A DNA stretch of 19,434 nt from Ruminococcus sp. UBA6407 (GTDB lineage: Bacteria; Bacillota; Clostridia; Oscillospirales; Ruminococcaceae): positions 65,585 through 85,018 of the forward strand of contig DJPR01000034.1 of the NCBI GenBank assembly GCA_002438605.1. The letters are read 5' to 3'. Below, in pieces: positions 1 through 8,742 of the stretch; within the stretch, counting starts at the first letter, position 1; every line of letters begins with the position of its first letter. The position numbers and the translations under genes are program-made. Under the pieces are notes generated by a model. It did no database searches, was not told where the DNA came from, and worked only from the letters and a program-made list of their open reading frames with translations.

Positions 1-76
1 AAGCTTTATGCGGTATTGCCTTAGAATTCAGACGTTGTCTGCATGATTAATTAATATGATAAAATGGGTGGAAAAT

Positions 77-1168
77 ATGAAAAAAGTAAAAACATCTGCT
101 TTAGAAATGATAAAAATTTTTTTCTTGCTGTTCTTAATATATCAAACGTTTACTTCTCTTACATTGATAAAAAATTCTGTTTTTAACGGTACATTAAGGT
201 GTTTGGAAATAATAATTCCGTCTTTGTATTTTATGATGACAATATCAGGAATTATTATAAACAGTGGTATACCTGATTTAATTGCTCCAATATTCAATAA
301 GTTTTCAAATATTATTTTCAGAATGAATGGTGTAGTATTTACGGTCTTTATTTTCGGAATGTTTGCAGGTTATCCAATAGGGGCAAAAATGCTTTATGAG
401 CTTTACGAAAATAAAAAAATATCGAAATTTCAGGCTGAAATATATCTTTGTGTCTGTTATGGAGCAGGCCCTGCATTTATTTTCGGCTGTATCTCAGGAA
501 ATTTGTGGGGCAGCAAATCAGGTAATATCATTATATTGTCTAATATACTATCTAATGGTGCAGCTGCAATCATATTAAGACTTATTTATGGCAAAAAAAT
601 AAAGTTCAGTTATACGTCTGAATATTCCAAAAATAAAATTTTATTTGATACACAGACTCTTTGTAAGTCATCATATGATGCTGGAAAAAATCTGTTTATA
701 CTATGTACAATGATTTTATCATTTTCTGCTATGAGTGGGATTATCACCCAACTTCCGATTTATAAAGAAATACTAACATCATTATCAAATGATAATTACT
801 GCTTAACAGACCAGGTGATACACTGTATATTTGATGTAAGTGCAGTAGCAGAACTGAATATATACAGCATAAGTATGCTTCCAATTGTAAGCGGATTGAT
901 TTCATTCGGAGGTATTTGTGTTATAATGCAAATCAAATCCATAACTCATGGCAAATTTAAATTAAAACGATTTATATTCTGCCGCATTTTTACTGCATTC
1001 CTTAGCTGTGTAATATGCTTTATATTAATAAGGCTGTCTATAGATGAACAAACAGTAAATACCTTTAATACTGTTTCATCTGAACCTGATTTCTACTCCC
1101 CTGTCCCCTCATTAATGCTTGTTTTTATGATTTTTATTTTATCTAAGAAACTAGAAAATAAATTATAA
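77..1168 (+). CDS. YlbJ-like integral membrane protein
   Basis: A polytopic membrane protein of 363 residues with roughly eight hydrophobic segments along its length. It resembles the sporulation integral membrane protein YlbJ and its nucleoside-recognition (Gate) domain relatives. The supporting motifs are FAGYPIGAK near residues 97-104, followed by an ELYE helix, and GAGPAFIFG near 129-137, which match the conserved GYP and AGP loops of that family. YlbJ is needed for spore formation in Bacillus, but its transported substrate is not established. I chose the ATG at 77 because GGGTGG (66-71) sits 5 bases upstream. An in-frame ATG at 56 would add seven residues but has no ribosome binding site. 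It is a little shorter than Bacillus YlbJ (about 400 residues). No strong terminator follows, only an AT palindrome near 1171-1186. Family call fairly sure; a sporulation role here is inference. Confidence 0.75.
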   Translation: MKKVKTSALEMIKIFFLLFLIYQTFTSLTLIKNSVFNGTLRCLEIIIPSLYFMMTISGIIINSGIPDLIAPIFNKFSNIIFRMNGVVFTVFIFGMFAGYPIGAKMLYELYENKKISKFQAEIYLCVCYGAGPAFIFGCISGNLWGSKSGNIIILSNILSNGAAAIILRLIYGKKIKFSYTSEYSKNKILFDTQTLCKSSYDAGKNLFILCTMILSFSAMSGIITQLPIYKEILTSLSNDNYCLTDQVIHCIFDVSAVAELNIYSISMLPIVSGLISFGGICVIMQIKSITHGKFKLKRFIFCRIFTAFLSCVICFILIRLSIDEQTVNTFNTVSSEPDFYSPVPSLMLVFMIFILSKKLENKL

Positions 1169-1218
1169 GAAAAATATATATTTTATATTGCGTTGCTTTA
1201 ATTATTTTCCAAAAAAAG

Positions 1219-1247
1219 TTGACTCAATTAAAAAATCATGATATAAT
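1219..1247 (+). promoter_or_regulatory. sigma-A promoter of the endoglucanase gene
   Basis: TTGACT (1219-1224) and a perfect TATAAT (1242-1247) are separated by 17 bases. Transcription would start near 1254 and give a leader of about 45 nt before the ATG at 1299. The same -35 and -10 hexamers, with the same ATGA just before the -10 box, occur upstream of the LRR-dockerin gene at 15869-15897. Confidence 0.8.
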
Positions 1248-1298
1248 GTGTATAGTTTAATTTATTTTTCATAATTAATTACGAGGGGGTATTCTCTT

Positions 1299-3065
1299 AT
1301 GAAAATCAGTAAAAAAATTGCTGCACTTTTAGCCATGGCTGTTGTTGTAGCTAATACTGCTTTGGCAAGTCCTATGAGTCTTGGCGGAACAGCTGCTGTT
1401 GACGATGGAAATGATGACTGGCTTCATGCTGTCGGCAGCCGTTTATATGACAAGGACGGCAACGAGGTTTGGCTTACAGGTGCTAACTGGTTCGGCTTCA
1501 ACTGTTCTGAAAACTGTGCTCATGGTCTTTATGCTGTCGATTGTGATGAATTTTTATCATCATGTGCTGACCATGGTATCAATGTAATTCGTTTCCCTAT
1601 TTCTTCTGAACTTCTTGTTTCATGGATGGAAGGCACTCCGAATGAGGTAAGTTCTGTTCAGGCAGGTTATGAACCGCCTTACGTTGACATTAACCGTGAT
1701 TTTGTTTATGAAGACGGTAAGACTATTAAAAACAGCATGGAAATTTTTGATGTTATCATGCAGAAGTGTAAAAAATACGGCATTAAGGCTTTTATAGACA
1801 TTCATAGCCCTGATGCAAACAATTCAGGTCATAATTACGAGCTTTGGTATGGCAAAGCAGGTGTCACAACTGATGTATGGATTGAATCTATTACATGGCT
1901 TGCTGAAAAGTACAGCAATGATGATACTCTTATCGGATATGACCTTAAAAATGAACCTCATGGCAAGCGTGGCTACAAGGGCGATACCTGTCCAAGCGAT
2001 ATTGCTAAATGGGATGGCAGCACTGATGAAAATAACTGGGCTTATGCTGCAACAAAATGTGCCGACTCTATCCTTAGCGTAAATCCGAATGCTCTCATTT
2101 TCGTTGAGGGTGTTGAGCAATATCCTAAAACAGATCAGGGATATACTTATGATACTCCTGATATATGGGACGCTCCTGCTGACAAGTCACCATGGTACGG
2201 TGCTTGGTGGGGAGGCAATCTCAGAGGCGTAAGAGAATATCCTGTTACTCCTAAAAGCGGTACAAGCCAGATAGTTTATTCACCTCACGATTATGGCCCG
2301 TCAGTTTATGCTCAGACATGGTTTGATAAGGACTTTACAACACAAACTCTCCTTGATGACTATTGGTATGATACATGGGCTTATATCAATGAGGAAGATA
2401 TTGCTCCGCTTCTTATTGGTGAATGGGGCGGTCATATGGATGACGGTAAAAACCAGAAATGGATGACTCTCCTTCGTGATTATATGATCGACAATCATAT
2501 TAACCATACATTCTGGTGTCTTAACCCTAACTCAGGTGATACAGGCGGACTTCTTGACAGCAGCTTCAAAAAATGGGATGATGAAAAATATGGTCTGTTT
2601 GAAACCTCACTTTGGCAGACATCTGAATCAGGCAAATATATAGGTCTTGACCACCAGATTCCGCTTGGCGTAAATGGTACAGGTCTTTCTTTAACAGAAT
2701 TTTATGATTCATATGCATCAACAGAGGGAAGCAATCTTGATGGCGGCACTAAGGGAAACAATCCTGTAAAGCCTACAACACAAGCAACAACAAAAGCTAC
2801 TGAAAGTACAAAAGCTTCCGAAACTACTAAAACTTCTGCTACAACAACGGATATTATTTACGGTGATGCAAACTGTGACGGTAATGTAGATATTTCTGAT
2901 GCAGTTCTTGTAAAATGTTACCTGATTAATTCAGCAAAGCATAAAATGTCAGAACAAGGTAAATTGAACAGTGATGTCCATGGTTCATCAAACGGTGTTA
3001 ATGCACAGGACGCTGTTACTATTCAAAAGTATGTACTTGGTTCTATAAAGACATTACCGGTTTAA
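1299..3065 (+). CDS. secreted GH5 subfamily 1 endoglucanase with C-terminal dockerin
   Basis: A 588-residue secreted enzyme predicted to hydrolyse internal beta-1,4-glucosidic bonds of cellulose. Residues 1-23 form a signal peptide (KK, hydrophobic core, ALA cleavage site). The catalytic domain spans about 41-480 and closely follows the pattern of GH5_1 enzymes such as Acidothermus E1: NWFGFN near the start, acid/base E219 in DLKNEPHG, WWGGNL and SPHDYGPSVYAQTWF in the middle, nucleophile E375 in LIGEWGGH, and FWCLNPNSGDTGG near the end. A Thr/Ser/Lys-rich linker (about 487-517) leads to a dockerin (about 521-588). Its first calcium loop is D523-x-N525-x-D527 with D534; its second loop (D559 to D571) is one residue longer than usual. 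The ribosome binding site AGGGGG (1284-1289) precedes the ATG by 9 bases. The gene appears monocistronic, with its own promoter and terminator. The dockerin implies recruitment to a cohesin scaffold. Confidence 0.95.
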   Translation: MKISKKIAALLAMAVVVANTALASPMSLGGTAAVDDGNDDWLHAVGSRLYDKDGNEVWLTGANWFGFNCSENCAHGLYAVDCDEFLSSCADHGINVIRFPISSELLVSWMEGTPNEVSSVQAGYEPPYVDINRDFVYEDGKTIKNSMEIFDVIMQKCKKYGIKAFIDIHSPDANNSGHNYELWYGKAGVTTDVWIESITWLAEKYSNDDTLIGYDLKNEPHGKRGYKGDTCPSDIAKWDGSTDENNWAYAATKCADSILSVNPNALIFVEGVEQYPKTDQGYTYDTPDIWDAPADKSPWYGAWWGGNLRGVREYPVTPKSGTSQIVYSPHDYGPSVYAQTWFDKDFTTQTLLDDYWYDTWAYINEEDIAPLLIGEWGGHMDDGKNQKWMTLLRDYMIDNHINHTFWCLNPNSGDTGGLLDSSFKKWDDEKYGLFETSLWQTSESGKYIGLDHQIPLGVNGTGLSLTEFYDSYASTEGSNLDGGTKGNNPVKPTTQATTKATESTKASETTKTSATTTDIIYGDANCDGNVDISDAVLVKCYLINSAKHKMSEQGKLNSDVHGSSNGVNAQDAVTIQKYVLGSIKTLPV

Positions 3066-3079
3066 TTTCAGTAAATCCA

Positions 3080-3115
3080 AAAACGGAGTCTTAACGGCTC
3101 CGTTTTGTTTTTATG
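3080..3115 (+). terminator. rho-independent terminator after the endoglucanase gene
   Basis: An 11-base stem (3080-3090 with 3096-3106, one G-T pair) encloses the 5-nt loop TTAAC. It runs into a T-rich tract (TTTTGTTTTT) 15 bases past the stop codon. Confidence 0.88.
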
Positions 3116-3220
3116 TGATACTGCTCTTAAAAATTATATTTGCAAACTGATTTTGATGTCAATATAACCATAGTAACAAAAAACACATTAAAAAAACATG
3201 TATTTTTTCTTGATTTAGAC

Positions 3221-3249
3221 TTGCTTTTTATCGAAAAAAATAGTAAAAT
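3221..3249 (+). promoter_or_regulatory. possible pyrG promoter
   Basis: TAAAAT (3244-3249) lies 17 bases after TTGCTT (3221-3226), downstream of the previous terminator. The -35 match is weak (three of six), so this is a tentative assignment. No initial G-run followed by an attenuator hairpin, as controls Bacillus pyrG, is visible in the leader. Confidence 0.35.
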
Positions 3250-3285
3250 AGTATTATCAGTGTTTAAATGAAGAAAAAATAGTAA

Positions 3286-4905
<1,620 letters not shown>

Positions 4906-4926
4906 AATATTTATAACATGCAATTC

Positions 4927-4966
4927 AGACCTGTACCCAAAGATTTTGAGTGCAGGTCTTTTGTTT
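4927..4966 (+). terminator. rho-independent terminator after pyrG
   Basis: AGACCTGTAC (4927-4936) pairs with GTGCAGGTCT (4950-4959) in a 10-base stem with one G-T pair and a 13-nt loop. It continues into TTTTGTTT. It starts 21 bases past the pyrG stop codon. Confidence 0.85.
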
Positions 4967-4967
4967 A

Positions 4968-5411
4968 CCATTTTACCTATAAAAATATTCCGATAAACTT
5001 TTTGAAATGTTTTGTGGCACAAGGCGATAATTTTTTGAACCCACTCTTGCAATCAATGTTTTATCTGAATTTACGTTGATTTTGAAGAGCTGCTGGTAGA
5101 TAAAAATTTTTGGTCAACCTTATTTTTATACCAAAACCATTCGATTTTCCTTCTGCTGAACTCTCAATTTCTGACCGTAACTTTTTTGGTAGATTCGTTG
5201 ATGTTGCATTCTGTGTTATTTCAGGGTTGTCTGAATCCTTATCCGTACCATCAAGTCCTCTCCACTTAATGTCATTAAGCTAAGTGAATAGAGAAAAAAG
5301 GAATATGTTTGAGAAACAGAAAACATACTCCTTTTGGCTTGGTTAAAAAAGAAGCACGACAAAAAGACAAATCAAAGATCTGCCGGAAAAATCATTAGCA
5401 GCGAATAAGAA
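4968..5411. other. gene-poor stretch with a startless minus-strand frame
   Basis: This 440-base stretch between the pyrG terminator and the transposase remnant has no intact gene that I can support. On the minus strand, 5279 down to 5061 is an open frame of 72 codons (contains KWRGLDGTDKDSDNPE and GFGIKIRLTKNFYLPAAL). It begins right after a TAG and has no ATG, GTG or TTG start with a ribosome binding site. It is hydrophilic and looks more like a fragment of a decayed gene than random sequence, but I do not recognise the family. Confidence 0.3.
5294..5335 (-). terminator. hairpin terminator downstream of the transposase remnant
   Basis: A 15-base stem with one mismatch (5296-5310 with 5321-5335) encloses a 10-nt loop. 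Read on the minus strand it ends in a run of six T, as expected for termination of leftward transcription coming from the transposase remnant. It could instead be part of the element's end. Confidence 0.5.
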
Positions 5412-5882
5412 TTATGATAATCTGTAATTGAAGCCAATGGCAGAATGATAACGAGTTTTTCTTTCAGAAACACGATCGAGTCTGACATGACACTTTTTTC
5501 TTGCTATCAGTTTTTCCAAAGCATAAAAATCTGCGTGAGTAGAGCGAAAGAACCTGATGCAGGCATGTATAGCAATGGCATAATTAATTTTGTAACGATA
5601 ATTATTATGATTATCATCGTCTATAAAGATATTTTCTGTTATCAACATAGAGAAATTATATATAATCAAACTTGCAAATATCTTCTGTATCACGCATTCT
5701 TTCTTTTTAGAATGAAAATCAATCAGACCAACATTGTACTTCAATTCTCTGAAATAGGTTTCAATTCGCCAACGCATTTTGTAGAGCATTTTGATATCTT
5801 TGACAGAAAACTCATCATCCCAAAGATTGGTAACAGTTGTTTCGTAAAAACCGTCAGAAATCCTAATTCTTAAAGATATCAA
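5412..5882 (-). pseudogene. IS4-family transposase, C-terminal remnant
   Basis: About 157 residues matching the C-terminal part of a DDE transposase of the IS4 family (DDE_Tnp_1). It shows the exact IS4 signature Y-(2)-R-(3)-E-(6)-K in YKMRWRIETYFRELK, which carries the catalytic Glu. The C-terminus reads to a natural FNYRLS ending. The N-terminal half with the two catalytic Asp residues is missing. The frame can be extended upstream only to an in-frame TAA at about 5922-5924, and the likely initiator near 5882 is only a TTG. It should therefore be inactive. No target-site duplication or clear inverted ends can be defined. It marks an old insertion in a gene-poor stretch between pyrG and the HAD gene cluster. 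Confidence 0.85.
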
Positions 5883-6052
5883 AATATTTAATTTGATTGA
5901 AGTAGAAGCATTTAAAATGGCTGATTATATGTTTTTCGAAATAATACGCCAAATTCAAAATTGTTAATATTATAGTCTAGAGACATTAAATCACAAAATA
6001 TTATAACCTAAAATTAGCAGAATTTTTAAGTTTGCTCTTTTTGAAGTTTCTG

Positions 6053-6301
6053 TTATTTATCTGTTTTATAGATGTTCTCCATCCATTCTATCATTGAGTC
6101 AAAACCTTCCTGTGTGAGTTCAAATTCTTTTTCATGTTCAATTTCAGCTTTCATTGAACATAATTTTCCATGCCATATAAGACATTTCAGTATTTCGCCA
6201 TATTGAATTTTATAACTGAAATTTCCTTTGCTTCCTGAGTAATCATTCCCACTTTGAAAATAATAAAATTTCGGAATATCAAAAATCTTTGAAACACTCA
6301 T
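6053..6301 (-). CDS. hypothetical protein, coupled to HAD gene
   Basis: A small protein of 82 residues, acidic toward its C-terminus, without a signal peptide or membrane segment. Its ATG shares a base with the TAA stop of the HAD gene upstream (TAATG at 6299-6303), so it is probably translated by coupling or re-initiation. The middle region (KFYYFQSGNDYSGSKGNFSYKI, then IWHGKLC and FELTQEGFDSMIEWME) has the look of a short conserved protein seen in clostridial genomes, in which a mixed beta segment precedes a C-terminal helix. I recall no function. The tight overlap suggests it is made in proportion to the HAD enzyme. Coding status is well supported by the overlap; function is unknown. Confidence 0.75.
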   Translation of the reverse strand: MSVSKIFDIPKFYYFQSGNDYSGSKGNFSYKIQYGEILKCLIWHGKLCSMKAEIEHEKEFELTQEGFDSMIEWMENIYKTDK

Positions 6302-6957
6302 TAGACTTTCTCCTTTTCTAATACAACTATAACTTCATCAAGGCTTTTACAAACTGTCATTAACTTTTTTTCTAAAGAAGAATCCGGCAGAGAAAGGTCA
6401 GGAATCATAATAACGTGACATCCTGCACTATATGCTGATTTTATGCCGTTTGGCGAGTCCTCAAGTGCAATGCATTCATCAGGTGAGAGCTGAAGCTGCT
6501 TTGACGCTTCAAGATAAATATCGGGGTCAGGTTTTCCACGTTTTATCATATTACCGCAGACTATTTTATCAAAATAAGAAAGTGCATTTATTTTATTCAG
6601 GTACAACTTTGTTCGTTCATAATCTGTCGCAGTTGCAACTGCAATTTTAAATTGATTGAATTTAAGATATTTTAGTAGTTCAAAAAGTCCTTTTTTTATT
6701 TCAAAACCATTTTTATCGATATAATCATTCATTAACTCTATTCTTCGTGCTCTGATTGATTCAAAGTCAAAACTTTCTCCAAAGATTTTTTTTAAATGCG
6801 GAACAGCATAAATTCTTGACAGGCTTCTTATTTCCAAAACATGTTCTTTTTTCATATCAAAGCCATGCTCTGCTGCTGCCTGACACCAAAACTTGACCAA
6901 AAGTTTTTCCGTATCAAGCATAAGTCCGTCCATATCGAAGATAACACCACTTATCAT
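6301..6957 (-). CDS. HAD-superfamily phosphatase or phosphomutase (beta-PGM-like)
   Basis: A 218-residue soluble haloacid dehalogenase-fold hydrolase, subfamily IA, like beta-phosphoglucomutase and sugar-phosphate phosphatases. Motif I is DMDGLMLDTE with nucleophile D8 and acid/base D10; motif II is T109 or T111 in VATATD; motif III is K142 in KRGKPDPD; motif IV is E166-D167 in ALEDSPNG. The helical cap lies at about 16-85. The enzyme should transfer or remove phosphate from a small sugar phosphate, but the substrate cannot be read from the sequence. AAGGAG (6967-6973 on the plus strand) lies 9 bases upstream of the ATG. The gene is 109 bases downstream of the lipase gene in the same direction and overlaps the small gene that follows. 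Confidence 0.92.
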   Translation of the reverse strand: MISGVIFDMDGLMLDTEKLLVKFWCQAAAEHGFDMKKEHVLEIRSLSRIYAVPHLKKIFGESFDFESIRARRIELMNDYIDKNGFEIKKGLFELLKYLKFNQFKIAVATATDYERTKLYLNKINALSYFDKIVCGNMIKRGKPDPDIYLEASKQLQLSPDECIALEDSPNGIKSAYSAGCHVIMIPDLSLPDSSLEKKLMTVCKSLDEVIVVLEKEKV

Positions 6958-6978
6958 TATAATAAACTCCTTTATGCA

Positions 6979-7006
6979 ATCATAATTTTTTATGAGGTAT
7001 ATTCAA
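6979..7006 (-). promoter_or_regulatory. possible promoter of the HAD gene
   Basis: Reading leftward, TTGAAT (7001-7006) and TATGAT (6979-6984) are 16 bases apart, just before the ribosome binding site of the HAD gene. The -10 to start-codon distance is only about 20 bases. An internal promoter is plausible, although read-through from the lipase gene is equally possible. Confidence 0.35.
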
Positions 7007-7066
7007 ATGGTGGTAACATCTTAATGACATTACCAACGTTTCATATATACTTGGATTATTTCTTTA

Positions 7067-8389
7067 TCAGAAACCCTTATTTTTCAGGTCACTCACAAGG
7101 TCAACGTAAAAGCTTCTCACGTTGAAATCAGGGATATTCTCCCTGTTGAGGTCGATCATATCTGCGTGCGTAACTCCACGTTTTCCGTTTACACTGACGA
7201 ATTTGAAATTATCACCCCATTTCATTGAAGTCACCGCAACAAGACCGTCATTGTCGCCGTCCTTAGCCTTTACAAGCGGATAAGAGACATTCAGAGGAAA
7301 ACGTCCGCTTTTTGCATTCCTCGACATTGAACCTACGCTTTGATAGTAAACGTTCGGAGAATCCTTAACTTCACTGTTGAAAATCTCACAGGCACTTCCG
7401 CTTAAATCAGTGACTGCGGCAATAAAATCCGGAGTTGTGTCGCCAAGCTTTTTAGCTCCGGCATTGTATGTGGAAGCCATTTTATTTCTCATACTTTCAG
7501 GAATAACACTGAAAAGATAATCCACAAAGATACAGCCTCGATGAGGAGTGTTTACTGTTGTCAGCGAAGCAATATATTTGTCTGCACCGTATTTTGAAAT
7601 TGCATATCTTGTGTCAAGACCACCTTTTGAATGAGCAATAACATTTACCTTTTCCGCCCCTGTTTGTTTCAGGACTTCCTGTATTTTATTGTGAAGTTCC
7701 AAAGCACTGTCCTTTACCGCAAGTGCAGACTGCTGTTGTCCATAGAAAAGATCTGCCCCATTTCTTTTCAGGACCTCTGGAATCCTGCCCCAGTAGTTGA
7801 GCAGCTTATTGTCACGGAAGAAAACCCCATGAACGAGGAGTATCGGGTATTTCGTCCTGCACAGGTTCTTTCCGTCTCTTGCAAGCTGTTCGTTCTCAAA
7901 TTTTGTTTCATATGAAACCTCTGCTTTTGCCGCTGAAATAATCTTTATCAGGAGTATAAGGTTGACGATCGGAACGAAACCGAAAAAAATTCCCAGTAAC
8001 TTAAGCTTTAAACTGACCTGCTTTGAGTAGATATACACACGTATTATACCGCTCCAAAAAACAAAAAGTTCTGATAAAAATACTATTATTCCATAGATTA
8101 ATCTTGATTTTGCTCCGTAAAGCGAACCGTTCATAACAGCCACCGTAAATATTATGACATTCGTGGCAGTTGTCAGCAGAAAGAGTATCAACAGATCTGT
8201 TCCAAACGAGAGTTTTTTCATTTTCTTTAGAGAAAATTTTTTCCTTATTGGAACAAAAATTATTATTAAAAGAAAAAACCATGATACAATTTCAAATAAA
8301 GTCATATTTTTTCCGACAATTTGACCTATGAGATAAAGATTCGGCATTATGCCTATAAGTAAATATTCAAGTATTAGTCCTGCTATCAT
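7067..8389 (-). CDS. membrane-anchored lipase/esterase, alpha/beta hydrolase fold
   Basis: A 440-residue protein in two parts. Residues 1-155 contain about four hydrophobic membrane segments (roughly 3-22, 30-47, 64-85 and 98-150, the last probably two). Residues 180-440 form an alpha/beta hydrolase domain like triacylglycerol lipases. The oxyanion strand is PILLVHG (182-188), the nucleophile is S254 in AHSKGG, the likely acid is D381 in NDGLV, and H408 lies in VTHADMID. A conserved NTPHRG motif follows the nucleophile, as in bacterial lipases. It probably cleaves lipid or other ester substrates at the membrane; which side the catalytic domain faces is not clear. AAGGGGG lies about 9 bases before the ATG. 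It leads the leftward cluster with the HAD gene. Confidence 0.85.
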   Translation of the reverse strand: MIAGLILEYLLIGIMPNLYLIGQIVGKNMTLFEIVSWFFLLIIIFVPIRKKFSLKKMKKLSFGTDLLILFLLTTATNVIIFTVAVMNGSLYGAKSRLIYGIIVFLSELFVFWSGIIRVYIYSKQVSLKLKLLGIFFGFVPIVNLILLIKIISAAKAEVSYETKFENEQLARDGKNLCRTKYPILLVHGVFFRDNKLLNYWGRIPEVLKRNGADLFYGQQQSALAVKDSALELHNKIQEVLKQTGAEKVNVIAHSKGGLDTRYAISKYGADKYIASLTTVNTPHRGCIFVDYLFSVIPESMRNKMASTYNAGAKKLGDTTPDFIAAVTDLSGSACEIFNSEVKDSPNVYYQSVGSMSRNAKSGRFPLNVSYPLVKAKDGDNDGLVAVTSMKWGDNFKFVSVNGKRGVTHADMIDLNRENIPDFNVRSFYVDLVSDLKNKGF

Positions 8390-8412
8390 TTATATATCCC
8401 CCTTTTGCAATG

Positions 8413-8441
8413 ATTATAGCATAAAAGCATAATAATTGCAA
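8413..8441 (-). promoter_or_regulatory. sigma-A promoter of the lipase gene
   Basis: Read leftward: TTGCAA (8436-8441), a 17-base spacer, then a perfect TATAAT (8413-8418). The predicted start lies near 8406, at or inside the GGGGG ribosome binding site region (8398-8406), so the leader would be very short. The same hexamer pair with the same spacing precedes asnB. Confidence 0.65.
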
Positions 8442-8545
8442 GAAAAGTATTTCAGTCTCTAAAACCAATACCGCACAATCTTTGTGCTATGTTGCCTTAA
8501 CTTAGACATTTTTTTAATAATTATAGCTTATTTTTAACAAAATAG

Positions 8546-8574
8546 TTGATTTTCATGCCGAAATGTGTTATAAT
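8546..8574 (+). promoter_or_regulatory. sigma-A promoter of the GLUG-repeat gene
   Basis: TTGATT (8546-8551), a 17-base spacer and TATAAT (8569-8574), with the extended -10 element TGT immediately before it. Transcription should begin near 8581, leaving a leader of about 160 nt. Confidence 0.8.
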
Positions 8575-8580
8575 TTTTAC

Positions 8581-8742
8581 AAAACAGAACATCAAAAATA
8601 TTTTAAAAGATTCTGTATTTTTGGACAGTGGATTAAAAACTTCACTGTCCTGAAAGCAAACATCTTTTTGCAGAGTTTGTGAAGAAAGTATGTGATTTAA
8701 GGTGATATGCCTTGAGCATAGTTTTACAAAGGAGGAAATTTT
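8581..8742 (+). promoter_or_regulatory. structured 5' leader of the GLUG-repeat gene
   Basis: Four hairpins can be drawn in order: ACAGAA/TTCTGT (8584-8589 with 8611-8616); GGACAGTG/CACTGTCC, a perfect 8-base stem (8623-8630 with 8643-8650) extendable by two pairs; a stem with one bulged A (8657-8665 with 8672-8679); and TATGC/GCATA (8706-8710 with 8716-8720). The last lies just before the AAAGGAGG ribosome binding site (8728-8735). None has a T-run, so these are not terminators. I do not recognise a known riboswitch class. Confidence 0.5.

Larger units (their letters stand above)
8390..8742. other. divergent promoter region between lipase and GLUG-repeat genes
   Basis: This 353-base gap holds the leftward lipase promoter (8413-8441), a short palindromic patch (8473-8487, GCACAA/TTGTGC with a 3-nt loop), the rightward promoter of the GLUG gene (8546-8574) and its long leader (8581-8742). 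No protein-coding gene is seen. Confidence 0.7.

Noticed and set aside
1824..2120. A 98-codon minus-strand frame inside the endoglucanase gene
   Set aside because: It overlaps the catalytic core of a clearly identified GH5 enzyme and has no start signal; it is a compositional shadow.
5445..5873. A 142-codon plus-strand frame
   Set aside because: It is the exact antisense of the IS4 transposase remnant, which has a recognisable YREK motif; the plus-strand frame has no ribosome binding site or recognisable motif.
7011..7035. Hairpin between the lipase and HAD genes
   Set aside because: The 10-base stem has two adjacent mismatches and no T-run on the minus strand, so it does not qualify as a terminator.
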